Source: Geminocystis herdmanii PCC 6308 (GTDB taxonomy: Bacteria; Cyanobacteriota; Cyanobacteriia; Cyanobacteriales; Cyanobacteriaceae). Taken from it: DNA of 64,000 nucleotides. The stretch is taken from positions 427,630 through 491,629 of the forward strand of contig NZ_CM001775.1 in the NCBI RefSeq assembly GCF_000332235.1, in the 5' to 3' direction. Positions 53,801-62,825 of the stretch are shown here, in pieces. The notes beneath the pieces are model-generated. The model searched no databases, was not told the DNA's origin, and saw only the letters and a list, made by a program, of their open reading frames with translations. Numbering within the stretch: the stretch's first letter is position 1; every line of letters starts with the position of its first letter. A program made the translations under genes and the position numbers.

Positions 53801-56027
53801 AAATTTGAGAGGGAGTTAAATTACCAAAATCTGATAAATCGGGAGTTTCGCTATAGGCTAAGGCTTGACGATAAAAAGCTACCTCATCTAAATAAACGCC
53901 ACTGGTATTAGAGGCACTAGCTAACGTCATAGTCGCACTACTAGGGAGGGTTAACTCCAAATTGTCTTGAGTGACGGAAGGCTTCCCATTAATATAAAGG
54001 GTAGCGGTATCGATTTCCCCGTCATAGGTGGCAACGACATAATACCATTCATTGGCAGTGGGAGTAAAACCATCGGAGTTTAAGATTTGTCCATTCAGAT
54101 TAAAAGATAACCCCGTATTTTTGAGACTGATACTTAATAAATTACTGACAGATACCAGATCGATCGAATTAGAAGATAAAGAGGGCGCTTTAAACCAAAA
54201 TTCCACACTGAAAGAAACACCCGATAGAGGAATAGTTGAAGAAGTGGCACTATTACCACTATTGAATAATACCGCAGGGTTAGCATCTCCCTCATTAGTG
54301 GTAGTATCTTCTAATGCACCCACCTCATTAAATGTTACTGAACCGCTATAAGTACCATTACCACCTGCTCCATAAATGCCCTCATTGACAAGGGTTGTAC
54401 CACTACTTTCAGCTAAACGATAGTACAGGAGGGGGGATTCATTTTGAGTTAACTCACTATAGGATGTAGCTTGAGTTTCTGTCCACAAAACCGTTGGTTT
54501 ACCGTCAATGGTGACAATGCGTAACTCCGTTAAGGGATCAGGATTTGCGTCTGCGTAGAGAATTTCAGGATTACTCCAAGTGGCTACCCCGTTATTATAA
54601 GTTAGAGTTGACCAGTAAATATTAGATTCACCGTTGTTATAGTTAATCCATGCCGTCATTAGTTGATTATTAATCCATTCACCGATGACGATTTTGCCTT
54701 CTGAGCCTTCTTGTTGTGCTATGGGAGAAGCTACAGTCCAACTTTGGGTAGAAGGGTTATAAATGGAGAAATAAATATCAGATTGATTGAAACTTTCATT
54801 AATTAAGGTAGCTTCATCATCGGTGTAAAACTCTCCTGACACAAGGTTAGTATTGATGTCGCTACTATTGGCATTTGACCAAACTAACACTGTAGTATTG
54901 TTACTAGCATTATAAGCACCTACGGGATTAAAGTTAAAGCCTCCTGTACCCGGAATACTGCTAATATTGCTCACGAGGTTAGATTCAGATGAATTTAGTA
55001 GGGCGTATTTAATAACAGTGGTGGGGGTAGAAGGAAATGTGATAACGGGTTGATTGCTAAAATTCGCTACATTACCGTTACTGCCTGATAAAGTATTTCC
55101 TGTATAACTGACGGTGACAATATCTCCATTACCGATGAGATTTGCCCCTTCTGGCGGTTGAACAGATAAAATAACTGTATTGTCGTTAATGGTGACGTTA
55201 GGTTCGATCGAAAATATGACTCCATTGCTTTCTACGGTAAAATTGCTATTCGTGACATCCTGAGGGATTAAGTTTTGATCAAAAACGAGGGTAATTTGAT
55301 TCGTGGTACTGCTTTCCACGATCGAACCAGCCCCCAACATTACGGGAGCATTGCTATTATTAGTGGTGTTAGTGAGGGCAAAGTCGCTAAAATTATTAAC
55401 CCAAAGAGTGGTATTTGTCTGGGAATTATCAAGGAAAAGATTATTATTGTTACCCGTAGGAGTAGAAAGATTGTAACTGATCTTTAGTTGAGTGTCGGTA
55501 CTGACTGATGTATCAAGGGTTAAAGTGAGACTATTACCAGAAATGCTAATATTGCCTATGGTATAGCTATTATTATTACTATCGGTGACGGTAAATTGAT
55601 TACCTTTTGGTACACTGGTATTGTTACCTAATTCATCGATAAAATTGAGGGTGATAGTTTGCCCATTGACAAAACCTGCGATGGGCTCTAAGGGGGGGAC
55701 ATCGGCAACCCATGCCAATAAAGGAGAGGAGTTGGAGGCGTTGGTAGGAATAATGACGGGGGCACTATCTTCTCCTAAATCCGCTTCAATGGTACTCATC
55801 AGGGATTGAGTTGTAATGGTAGTAAGCCCTGTTACTAGAGAATTGGTGATATTTTGATTTTTATAATTAATACTGACAGTTTGATTGGGGGATACACTCT
55901 GATTGAGAGTTAACACCGCTTCATTTCCCATCAGAGAAACACTTTCCACTATCACGCTATTAAGAGTTGTACCATCTGAGTTAGTGACGATGACGCTATA
56001 ATCACCAACGGTGTCGGATAATGTCAC
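50823..56027 (-). CDS. Giant exoprotein, fragment 3: SWM repeats, LamG-like, FG-GAP, lectin-like
   Basis: The 1,734 residues start in a SWM-type repeat (NEAVLTLNQSVSPNQTVSIN) and contain further ones (GNSLTLTLDTSVSTDTQLKI). A LamG/concanavalin-like domain lies at about residues 545-690 (VSFSVEFWFKAPSLSSNSI, then EWYYVVATYDGEIDTATLYI). Several FG-GAP repeats follow (DVDGNGYDDLIIGDPNANKV, DLNGDNINDLAISAPGGANN, DVNGDGVDDLMISAPNAGEL), and a bulb-lectin-like unit (AVQALMQTDGNFVLYSQSQP) closely similar to those of fragment 4. It ends ILIKVII, residues foreign to the protein that are supplied by the duplicated segment. SWM repeats are named after the swimming protein SwmB of marine Synechococcus; a motility role here is not shown. 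Confidence 0.8.
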   Translation of the reverse strand: MTLSDTVGDYSVIVTNSDGTTLNSVIVESVSLMGNEAVLTLNQSVSPNQTVSINYKNQNITNSLVTGLTTITTQSLMSTIEADLGEDSAPVIIPTNASNSSPLLAWVADVPPLEPIAGFVNGQTITLNFIDELGNNTSVPKGNQFTVTDSNNNSYTIGNISISGNSLTLTLDTSVSTDTQLKISYNLSTPTGNNNNLFLDNSQTNTTLWVNNFSDFALTNTTNNSNAPVMLGAGSIVESSTTNQITLVFDQNLIPQDVTNSNFTVESNGVIFSIEPNVTINDNTVILSVQPPEGANLIGNGDIVTVSYTGNTLSGSNGNVANFSNQPVITFPSTPTTVIKYALLNSSESNLVSNISSIPGTGGFNFNPVGAYNASNNTTVLVWSNANSSDINTNLVSGEFYTDDEATLINESFNQSDIYFSIYNPSTQSWTVASPIAQQEGSEGKIVIGEWINNQLMTAWINYNNGESNIYWSTLTYNNGVATWSNPEILYADANPDPLTELRIVTIDGKPTVLWTETQATSYSELTQNESPLLYYRLAESSGTTLVNEGIYGAGGNGTYSGSVTFNEVGALEDTTTNEGDANPAVLFNSGNSATSSTIPLSGVSFSVEFWFKAPSLSSNSIDLVSVSNLLSISLKNTGLSFNLNGQILNSDGFTPTANEWYYVVATYDGEIDTATLYINGKPSVTQDNLELTLPSSATMTLASASNTSGVYLDEVAFYRQALAYSETPDLSDFGNLTPSQISQLLFNTNPIGNKYNSQYIAPLPAGANTQYVTYNGDSWGLPSVINPTYKPIATQLSDANNPEWDVTSFTTANSSGYVNPNGNTDIFLSFNLGNQVTGNKISSIEVTAINSNNETITWSVGNTNGYQLAVVQGDKLLNPVNPNGSFDYIILSQNVDLDLFLDAGDNTFSSSTNFNVTINYSTGNPSTQTLQAGDVTSEPTSVNSNQVLGIATVTEANDSSLALIDSGFIINTNNPSMGYSIVSGNFNGDTYTYTDSSGNQVTAPLMDTAIANRGYTDTSGNVLGQGTIQILFGGGAVLSNSETNPLTATDLTGNPSGVFITGLSDTGQANGDFPFSMATGDVDGNGYDDLIIGDPNANKVYVIYGSDNLEGTTIDVTNLGNQGYVINAPTSNIGFGYSVAVGNFNSNAQSNGTYATGTKFDIAIGAPGANDGNGAVYVAFDGTSTLSTIYNSTNTGELAGYSLAVSSLTAKAKTFTGNTTSDDLIIGAIGYEGTVTNQWTGLNGLPSNTNQNNSYPSSSSVELGAVYVYQSNGTTTLTEYAIYIGSNLPSNNGTADNINAGSALNSSDLNGDNINDLAISAPGGANNNGLIYVLNGGISKNTSPQNLDNVANLQIVGGLSFSQTGAIITSPGDVNNDGYEDFLITAPQGANGTGQGYVLFGPLNLSDMGTIFDLNVTANDSKTTFLLNGSQPYQLVGAGASGIGDVNGDGVDDLMISAPNAGELYTIYGHPWLADDGSIKLANISGDNGFVIDGDLYSISGYTLGLSNSNTNSTYDINIPVGVLFLLNPNGEVIWLSDNTTPAVQALMQTDGNFVLYSQSQPVNEPGSAEFAVWATNTSTTGGAYLSLAIDGGLYIVSNSGSILATLNEGSASATANIATLQEANQITPSFNTFINNPPELRRFTGNGNNVVMLGDVNGDGFADVVSGGSYSAGVLIFGNSTTNLVDASVGSDDIIITVSNQTINQFLALGDINGDGLQDLGVIDNILIKVII

Positions 56028-56077
56028 ACTAGCATTATCGTTATTGATGAAAATAGAGGATTGAGAAACTTGGGTAA

Positions 56078-57235
56078 TTAAACCGTTTTGAATGGTAAAG
56101 GATTCGATCGAACTGCCGTTACTATCTCGTAAAGGTTATCGCCTAACGAACTACTATTGTTATAACTAATGGAGACATTTTGTAAAGATTGATTTGTCAC
56201 CGATGAAGCAAAGGTTAATAAAACTCCATTATTAGTAACTTGAGCATTGGTAATGGATAAGTTAGTGTTGTTTGCGGTGACAGTAAATCGATCGAGATCT
56301 GGATTTACACTGGTATCTAAAGGAGTATTAAAAGCTAAAAGGAGACTAGGATTAATATAATTTTGACTGTTGCCACTGGTGGGATTGTATTGATAGGCAA
56401 GAGAGTTGGGAGTGTTATCGGTGACGCTTAAATCCGCAATATTGCCGATGACATCCCCATTGGTATCCGTTACCCCTTCGTTATTGGTAAAATTAAGATC
56501 AACTTGATTGTAAGTGGGAGTGGGATTGTCAGAATCACTGTAATCGAGATTTTCCGAAGAGACGATCGTATTTTCTAACTGGAGAATAACTAGATTGGCA
56601 CTCGCTCCTGCCACTACATTAAACACGGGAATATTCGTGACATTGCCACTAATATCCGTCACATTGACGGTAAAATCACTAGCTGAGGGTAGTTCATCTA
56701 AATCTGTACCAAAGTCCACTGTAATTAAAGAACCTGCTACACTGGCGCTAGTAGAATTAGTGCTACTGGTAAAAGTGCTTAACGTCGAAGAAGTGCTAGT
56801 GTCAACGGAAGATGAAGCAGTGGCACTACTAGAATTTTTATTGCTGTTAAATACATCCCAAGTCCAACCCGGATCAAAATTAAAACCAAGTCCAATGGGT
56901 CCTACCTTCACATCAAAACCAACGGGGAAATTCAAAGAAATACTATTATCAGTGCTTCCGATACCCCAATTAAAAGCCGTTCTGACACCGCCGTTTATAT
57001 CCGCACTTAATATAGGCACATGGGGAATTTGAGCTTTACCCACTAATCCTGTACCCAAAACAGGAAAACTGATCGAGCCAGACATATCTAAACCTTCCGC
57101 CGTACCATTGATAAAAGCGGCGAAAGTTTCCGCCACATTAATCGCTATATCGACAGCAATAACTCCCGCTTCTGAGCCTTTATCATTCATGGATAACAAC
57201 AAACTTGCAACTTCACCAAAAGCCGTTATCCCCAA
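56078..57235 (-). CDS. Giant exoprotein, fragment 2: SWM-type repeats
   Basis: The 385 residues start at a TTG that lies in the middle of the old gene (GITAFGEVASLLLSMNDKGS). They contain a Gly/Phe-rich segment (VGPIGLGFNFDPGWTWDVFN), a long Ser/Thr-rich linker (about 135-165) and SWM-like repeats (ASLITVDFGTDLDELPSA-type and LDRFTVTANNTNLSITNAQV). The fragment ends LYEIVTAVRSNPLPFKTV after a frameshift. The other phase at this point reads RDSNGSSIESFTIQNGLITQ and leads into fragment 3. On its own it has no start signal, so separate translation is doubtful. Confidence 0.65.
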   Translation of the reverse strand: MGITAFGEVASLLLSMNDKGSEAGVIAVDIAINVAETFAAFINGTAEGLDMSGSISFPVLGTGLVGKAQIPHVPILSADINGGVRTAFNWGIGSTDNSISLNFPVGFDVKVGPIGLGFNFDPGWTWDVFNSNKNSSSATASSSVDTSTSSTLSTFTSSTNSTSASVAGSLITVDFGTDLDELPSASDFTVNVTDISGNVTNIPVFNVVAGASANLVILQLENTIVSSENLDYSDSDNPTPTYNQVDLNFTNNEGVTDTNGDVIGNIADLSVTDNTPNSLAYQYNPTSGNSQNYINPSLLLAFNTPLDTSVNPDLDRFTVTANNTNLSITNAQVTNNGVLLTFASSVTNQSLQNVSISYNNSSSLGDNLYEIVTAVRSNPLPFKTV

Positions 57236-57240
57236 AATAG

Positions 57241-58518
57241 TTAAAGCGCCCCCAAAGTTTGAGGAGAATAACTACCGCCTTGAGTGCTTGGTTCGGCTAA
57301 AAGGTTAAAATTAATACCTAGACTACCCGTTGCATCTAAACTAAAAAATCCTGCGGTTACTTCGGGGGGAATAATGGGAAATTTCACCGATGCTGTTAAG
57401 CCTAAAACGTCATCAATACCTAACAAATCATAAGGGGAAGTGTTAGAAAATTTATAGGTAGAATCAAGGTCAAAGCCAAAGGTGATGGGCGATCGAGCAT
57501 TTTGTTTATAGCTTGAACCGGGGGTAATTAAACCACTAGGGGAGGCGATAATACTTTGAGTATTGTTAACAGTGTTAGTTTTCCAAGGACTTTCGAGCAA
57601 TTTAGGGGATTTCCACTCTAATTGTGCATTAGTTTTGAGAAAGATTGAGGATTCTTCCCCACCAATCGCAAAATTTGTCCCTCCTGATAATGTCCCCACA
57701 AGTTCCCAATTTTTCATGAAAGGAGTGATGATCGATCGAAGAAAACCACTTTTCGGCACACTGTGCATCAATTCCCAATCTTCTAAAAGACTACTAGCAA
57801 AATAGACTTGGGCATTCCATGAACCTAAAGGTTCTTCTCCGGGTTGCTCTGTGGTACTACTATCACTGGTGGCACTAAAACTATTTGCTTGTACTGCTTG
57901 GGTGTTGCTTTGGGTATTGTTTTGGGTGTTGCTAGTTAAAACCCCCGTATTAACCAAGCCATTATTGATTAATTGAGGAGAGTAGGGGGCATTAGGAGTT
58001 ATAGTATTGCTATTGGTAGAGAATTGAGAACTGCTAATACTAAATGTTTGAGAGTAAAAGTCACTATCTTCTTTGATGCTAAGATTAGCGACATTGTCAA
58101 GATTAACCTTTGAACCAATAACGATCACTTCACCGTTATTATTAACAGTGACAGTCGGTTCTAAATCTCCTACTTGATCTAAGGTTAGCGCTTGAGGAGT
58201 GTTTAACCATTGTAAATCTGCATTTTCGTCATATTGGGCGGCAGTGTAATAAAAGTCACTATCATTGAGGCTTCCCTGTTGCCATACCACTGCTAACCCC
58301 GGATTGCTACCATTGATGAGATTTTCATCCGCTACAAGGTTGATACTGGTGACAGGCTCATTCCCCGTGAATGCGATCGCCCCTGCATTTTTCCACGTTT
58401 CTGAATTATTGTCATAGACAGCGTGCCAGATATAGCCACTGTCAGCCCAAACAATATGACTAACACCTACCGAATCGGTAACAATAGCGGATTGACTAGA
58501 AGCAAGGTTGATAGACAT
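57241..58518 (-). CDS. Giant exoprotein, fragment 1 (N-terminus)
   Basis: The ATG at 58518 has AAGGAG 9 bases upstream (58528-58533), the best ribosome binding site in this region, so this is the true start of the giant gene. There is no signal peptide (MSINLASSQSAIVTDSVGVS), which fits export by a type I system reading a C-terminal signal, as for other cyanobacterial RTX-like giants. The first ~140 residues look like a strand-rich BNR-type propeller part (HIVWADSGYIWHAVYDNNSE, AAQYDENADLQWLN). A Ser/Thr/Gln-rich linker and a strand-rich region follow. The fragment ends TLGAL at a run of five G. Confidence 0.75.
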   Translation of the reverse strand: MSINLASSQSAIVTDSVGVSHIVWADSGYIWHAVYDNNSETWKNAGAIAFTGNEPVTSINLVADENLINGSNPGLAVVWQQGSLNDSDFYYTAAQYDENADLQWLNTPQALTLDQVGDLEPTVTVNNNGEVIVIGSKVNLDNVANLSIKEDSDFYSQTFSISSSQFSTNSNTITPNAPYSPQLINNGLVNTGVLTSNTQNNTQSNTQAVQANSFSATSDSSTTEQPGEEPLGSWNAQVYFASSLLEDWELMHSVPKSGFLRSIITPFMKNWELVGTLSGGTNFAIGGEESSIFLKTNAQLEWKSPKLLESPWKTNTVNNTQSIIASPSGLITPGSSYKQNARSPITFGFDLDSTYKFSNTSPYDLLGIDDVLGLTASVKFPIIPPEVTAGFFSLDATGSLGINFNLLAEPSTQGGSYSPQTLGAL

Positions 58519-58877
58519 GGCTTGACACTCCTTTTCAGGGATTAATAATAGTAGAAAAATAAATTATTTATATTGATATATTCATCTATTCACAATTTTA
58601 AAATTAATTACTATAAAAAAATGTCATTTTTGTCATTAGTTTTATCATAGTTTGTTTGTAGATTTATTCGGTATATATATATTCAGAATGAATCAAATCT
58701 TTCTTCTTTACAAAACCTTAAATAACTTTACAAAAGTTAACTTTATTTACTTAATAATAATACTGAGAGAAAAAAATAATTTATGAAATCTTTATTAAGT
58801 AAGAAGAAATTGATAATAAAAAAATAATTTAAGTTACTAATTTTTTGATATTATTAAGGAATAATTATCGTTATTTT
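58519..58877. promoter_or_regulatory. Divergent intergenic region between giant gene and response regulator
   Basis: The 359-bp region is extremely AT-rich and separates the giant exoprotein gene (minus) from the response-regulator gene (plus), so it should hold both promoters. It is a natural candidate for autoregulation by the adjacent regulator. I see no strong inverted repeat and no open frame beyond a TTG-initiated extension of the regulator from 58845. Confidence 0.4.
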
Positions 58878-59999
58878 ATGGATATGGATAATAATAAATA
58901 TTTAGCTATTAATGAAGTAATTAAACAGCAATTTTATCTCAAATATAATCGAGTTTTAACCCTCACAGAAGAAATTATTTTAGAAGGAGCGATCGAGAAT
59001 TTATCTTATGAAGAAATAGCTCATAAATTATATATGAGTTCAGGCACAGTGAGAAATATTGCCTCTAAATTTTGGGATCAATTATCAATATTATACCATC
59101 AAAAAATTACTAAAATTAATTGTAAATATGTCATTGAAAATATTTTAAAATCAGAAAAAATTCTAGGAAAAGAAGAATTAAACTTAACAGATATTGACCA
59201 TGAAAATATTAAGTCTCATCAAGGAATTATCATGATTATTGATGATTATATAGAAAACTTAAAAATTCTGAAACAATTACTAGAAAAAGAAGGTTATCAA
59301 GTGCGTAGTGCAAGAAGTGCTAAAATGGCTTTTTTATCTTTAGAAGAAAGTTTACCAGACTTAATTTTATTAGATATATTAATGCCAATTATGGATGGTT
59401 ATGAAATATGTAAAATCATTAAAACAAATCCTTTAACTTCTCATCTTCCTATTATTTTTATTAGTGCATTAAGTGATACTATTGATAAAGTTAAAGGTTT
59501 TCAATTAGGAGCTTGTGATTATATTACCAAACCCTTTGAAGAAATTGAAGTTTTATTAAGAGTTTCCCATCAGATTAAACTAAAAGATCAAACTTTAAGA
59601 CTAGAAAAAGAACTTAAAGAACATGAAAAAACCATTGAAATGTTATCTCAATCTCGATCGATTCTTGCAAGTGTTTTAAATAATAGTTGTTGTGGCATTG
59701 CGGTTTTAGAAGCAATTCGTAGCCCTCAAACGGCTCAAATTATTGATTTTCAATATTTTTTAGTCAACCCAATTTTTACTGATTTATTTAATATTAAAGA
59801 GTTAAATAATCTCAATTTTATTGATAACTTAAAAGAATGCAGTTTTGGTAAATTACAATGGATTGAAGAATTGATTAATGTAGTCAAAAATAGTAGAGAT
59901 TTTAGAGATATTTTCTTATTTCAAGGACAAAAATATCAAATGAGTGTCAATAAATTAGGCGACGGAATAACCATCAATATCATACCTTTAATTCAATAA
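58878..59999 (+). CDS. Response regulator with N-terminal vMAP-type HTH domain
   Basis: The 373-residue protein has three parts. Residues about 15-90 match the HTH domain found at the N-terminus of vWA-MoxR-associated (vMAP) and other cyanobacterial effector proteins: RVLTLTEEIILEGAIENLSY, EEIAHKLYMSSGTVRNIASK and FWDQLSILYHQKITK. Residues about 117-231 form a receiver domain (IIMIIDDYIENLKILKQLL, phospho-acceptor Asp in LILLDILMPIMDGYE at about 166, Thr/Ser and Lys in FISALSD and DYITKPFEE). The last 140 residues, after a coiled-coil, look PAS-like (IAVLEAIRSPQTAQIIDFQY). The HTH-before-REC order is the reverse of usual DNA-binding regulators. The start is chosen at MDMDNNKYL. Confidence 0.75.
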   Translation: MDMDNNKYLAINEVIKQQFYLKYNRVLTLTEEIILEGAIENLSYEEIAHKLYMSSGTVRNIASKFWDQLSILYHQKITKINCKYVIENILKSEKILGKEELNLTDIDHENIKSHQGIIMIIDDYIENLKILKQLLEKEGYQVRSARSAKMAFLSLEESLPDLILLDILMPIMDGYEICKIIKTNPLTSHLPIIFISALSDTIDKVKGFQLGACDYITKPFEEIEVLLRVSHQIKLKDQTLRLEKELKEHEKTIEMLSQSRSILASVLNNSCCGIAVLEAIRSPQTAQIIDFQYFLVNPIFTDLFNIKELNNLNFIDNLKECSFGKLQWIEELINVVKNSRDFRDIFLFQGQKYQMSVNKLGDGITINIIPLIQ

Positions 60000-60009
60000 A
60001 TAAAGTTTT

Positions 60010-60037
60010 GTTGGGTTACGCTTTTGGACACCCCAAC
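60010..60037. terminator. Hairpin between convergent regulator and kinase genes
   Basis: GTTGGG and CCCAAC pair across a 16-base loop, 10 bp after the regulator stop codon. It is the same GTTGGGTT-type sequence as the stronger hairpin at 30545-30569, and fits a bidirectional terminator between converging genes. Confidence 0.45.
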
Positions 60038-60053
60038 CGACTGCTATAGTAAA

Positions 60054-62825
60054 TCATAGTAAATCAATGATTTTTTCTGTTTCAAAATTACTGACTAATT
60101 GCCTTAATTTTTCTCTAATTTGATGATGATTAGAGGGAATTTGCTCAATCAAAAAAAGCATTTTTTTCTCATCTAACATTAATACTGCTTTTTTTAATTC
60201 TTGATGCCATTGAGAAGGCATAATTGCTAATGATTCTAATGTTAAAATTTCTGTGGGGGTAACTTTTTGATGATGATTAATTTCAGGGATTTTTTCATAG
60301 ATGAATTTTAAGCCTAAGTGTTTTTCTAATATCTCAAAAATAGTGCTATCTAAAAAGGGTTTGCGCACATAGTCATCACAACCTGCGTCAAGGATGATTT
60401 GTTGCTGATTTCCTAATACACTGGTAGTTAAGGCGATAACGATAGTAGCATTTCCCTGTATGGTGCTTTTAATACGTTTTATAGTTTCATAACCATCCAT
60501 AACAGGCATTCTCATATCTAACCAAATCACATGAGGTTGCCAATTTTGCCATATTTCTATAGCTTGTTTACCATTCTCTGCTTCTTGTAACTCAAAGCCG
60601 AAGGGTTGCAATAGCTTGATTAAAAGTTGACGGTTTACCCATTTATCATCTACTACTAGGACACGATATTGTGGTTGATTTGGAGCTAAGGCAATGACAC
60701 GGGATTTTTGAGGAATTTGGATGATGGTATTAGGTTTTACTTCTTTAACTTTTATATTAAATCTGAAGGTTGAGCCGATACTTTCTTGACTGGTGACGTA
60801 TATATCTCCTCCCATTAACTGAATAAATTGTTTGGTGATGGTTAAGCCTAAGCCTGTGCCTTCTGGGGTATGTTTTCCAATTTCACTCTGTTGAAAGGCT
60901 TGAAAAATTTTCGTTTCGTCTTCTTTGCTGATACCGATACCTGTGTCTATGATTTCAAACCATAAATCGTATTCGGGAAGGATAAGAGGCTTTGCTTTAA
61001 GATTGACTGTGATGTTGCCTGAAGAAGTAAATTTGATGGCGTTACTGAGGAGGTTAATTAAAATTTGCCTTAGTTTGAGGGTATCGGTGTTGATGTAACG
61101 GAGGGATAAATGTTGATAATTGATGGTAAAATCTAGGTTTTTTTCTTGGGCTTTGAGAGTGAATATTTGGCTAATTTGGCTTAATAAATGGAATAAATCG
61201 ATATTTTCTGGGTTTAATTCGATTTTTCCTGCTTCTATCTTGGCTAAATCTAAGATATTGTTAATTAACATCAAAAGATGTTTGCCACTATTGTTGATGA
61301 TTTCCAGATTTTCTTTTGTATTTTCTAAAACATCACGGGAATTGAGCATTAACTGAGAAAATCCTAACACAATATTCAGGGGCGATCGTAATTCATGACT
61401 CATATTAGCGAGAAAGCGACTTTTTGCTTGACTTGCCACTTCGGCTTTTTTCTTTGCCTTAGCTAATTCAAGGGTGCGTTGTTTAACTTGATGCTCAAGG
61501 GTGCGGTTATAATCTTCTAATAACTGTTTTGCGTCTTGTAAATTTTGTTCATTTTCTTGAATTGTTTGAAAATAATCTTTTAATTGCCCACTCATTATAT
61601 TAAAGGATTCTGATAAATTATTTAATTCTTTAATGGGATTATTTGTCTGAATTTTTTGCCAATTACCTTGGGCAATATTTTGGGAAGCTAAATTTAATTT
61701 AGCAATGGGTTTCGCCATTATATTAGCAATTAATAAACTTAAAATAATCGTTAGAATTATAGAAATAATTGTTAAGAGAATTGTTTTGTTATAATTAGCG
61801 TGAATTTCAGTTAAAAAATCGGTTTCAGGAATATTAATAATTAATAGCCAATCTAAGCCATATTCATCTTTTAAATTATTAACTAATAAATAGTATTTTT
61901 GATCATTAATTTTTACTTTTTGCCGAAAATATTCATTGATATTTGCAAAACTTTGATAACGATCGAGTAAATATAAACCAATAGCTTTATTAAGATAATT
62001 TTCATGATTATTAATAGAAATTAATTTTGCTTGATTATTTTCTAAAACTGATAATTTATCTTGGGTAGAAGTAGCGATTAAATCCCCTTGATGATTAATT
62101 ATAATAGCTTTTCCTGTTTTACCGATGGTTAAAGAATGGAGATATTCACTAATATAATTTAAGTCTAGTTGAACAGATAAAACTCCTTGAATATTAGGAG
62201 AATTTTTGATATAAATAGGTTGAGAAAAATTAATGACTAAGGTTTCTTTATTCGATAATCGAGGAAATACATTAGTCCATGCTTTACTTTTTTTTGTGAT
62301 TGCTGTTTGATACCAAGGGCGTTGATGGGCGGAAAAATTAGGGTAACTAAAAACAGGATTACTTTTATTTTTATAGTCTTGAATGGAGGTATAACCTTGA
62401 TAATTATTTCCATCACTAATGGCGATTCCTTCTACTTTTTTCTTAGTTTTTTGATGCAATGTATAACCACTCACAACGAAATAGTTATCTAAATTAACAA
62501 CTTTAATCGCAGCAATAAATTTATTTTTATTACTTTTGTATGTTTCCCACAGAAAAGGCAACCATTTATCCATATTTTCTGTTTCCAAATCCAAAATATT
62601 TGCAGTGATTAAGTTTTGATTAGTTTGGTTGATTTGTTGTGGTAGTGCTAAAAATGTTTTAACATTATCTAAGATTCGATCGCTACTTTGAGTCATTAAC
62701 TGATATGCCAGATTATTGACAGCTTTTTGACTAAACCAGAGAGAAACACTACTCACAGAAGTAGCGGTAATAATCACTGGTAACAAAAAAGATACTGATA
62801 AAATAGTTTTTAAGGAAAATCCCAT
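60054..62825 (-). CDS. Hybrid sensor histidine kinase (dCache-HAMP-HisKA-HATPase-REC)
   Basis: The 923-residue protein has membrane helix 1 (about 7-29), a large periplasmic dCache-type sensor (about 40-345; SAHQRPWYQTAITKKSKAWT and GVLSVQLDLNYISEYL), helix 2 (349-368) and a HAMP domain (about 370-425). A coiled-coil follows, then HisKA with the phospho-acceptor in ANMSHELRSPLN (His 477). The ATPase has the N box QILINLLSNAIKFT, IIDTGIGISKED and TGLGLTI. A C-terminal receiver has Asp 770 (VIWLDMRMPVMDGYE) and Lys in DYVRKPF. About 75 residues follow the receiver. It is convergent with the response regulator and flanked by both giant exoprotein genes, so it may sense an external ligand and signal to the regulator. 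Confidence 0.87.
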   Translation of the reverse strand: MGFSLKTILSVSFLLPVIITATSVSSVSLWFSQKAVNNLAYQLMTQSSDRILDNVKTFLALPQQINQTNQNLITANILDLETENMDKWLPFLWETYKSNKNKFIAAIKVVNLDNYFVVSGYTLHQKTKKKVEGIAISDGNNYQGYTSIQDYKNKSNPVFSYPNFSAHQRPWYQTAITKKSKAWTNVFPRLSNKETLVINFSQPIYIKNSPNIQGVLSVQLDLNYISEYLHSLTIGKTGKAIIINHQGDLIATSTQDKLSVLENNQAKLISINNHENYLNKAIGLYLLDRYQSFANINEYFRQKVKINDQKYYLLVNNLKDEYGLDWLLIINIPETDFLTEIHANYNKTILLTIISIILTIILSLLIANIMAKPIAKLNLASQNIAQGNWQKIQTNNPIKELNNLSESFNIMSGQLKDYFQTIQENEQNLQDAKQLLEDYNRTLEHQVKQRTLELAKAKKKAEVASQAKSRFLANMSHELRSPLNIVLGFSQLMLNSRDVLENTKENLEIINNSGKHLLMLINNILDLAKIEAGKIELNPENIDLFHLLSQISQIFTLKAQEKNLDFTINYQHLSLRYINTDTLKLRQILINLLSNAIKFTSSGNITVNLKAKPLILPEYDLWFEIIDTGIGISKEDETKIFQAFQQSEIGKHTPEGTGLGLTITKQFIQLMGGDIYVTSQESIGSTFRFNIKVKEVKPNTIIQIPQKSRVIALAPNQPQYRVLVVDDKWVNRQLLIKLLQPFGFELQEAENGKQAIEIWQNWQPHVIWLDMRMPVMDGYETIKRIKSTIQGNATIVIALTTSVLGNQQQIILDAGCDDYVRKPFLDSTIFEILEKHLGLKFIYEKIPEINHHQKVTPTEILTLESLAIMPSQWHQELKKAVLMLDEKKMLFLIEQIPSNHHQIREKLRQLVSNFETEKIIDLL

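Larger units (their letters stand above)
46130..58518 (-). other. Giant modular exoprotein gene split into four reading frames
   Basis: Four consecutive minus-strand frames form one gene of about 12.4 kb (about 4,100 codons). The first junction (57235-57241) is in a run of five G: adding one G turns TLGAL-stop into TLGGALTILGITAFGEV, which continues the next frame. The second (about 56125-56145) is also a frameshift: the frame C reading LRDSNGSSIESFTIQNGL joins smoothly to the next fragment. The third is the 108-bp duplicated segment at 50740-50847, which adds foreign codons, a TGA and a phase change. Module order is N-terminal BNR-like part, SWM repeats, LamG-like, FG-GAP, lectin-like, FG-GAP, RTX-like, lectin-like, Calx-beta, three DUF5648-type repeats. 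Confidence 0.75.

Noticed and set aside
49000-58000. Numerous plus-strand frames of 60-145 codons opposite the giant gene
   Set aside because: They follow the codon pattern of the minus-strand Ser/Thr/Asn-rich repeats, have no ribosome binding sites and no recognisable domains.
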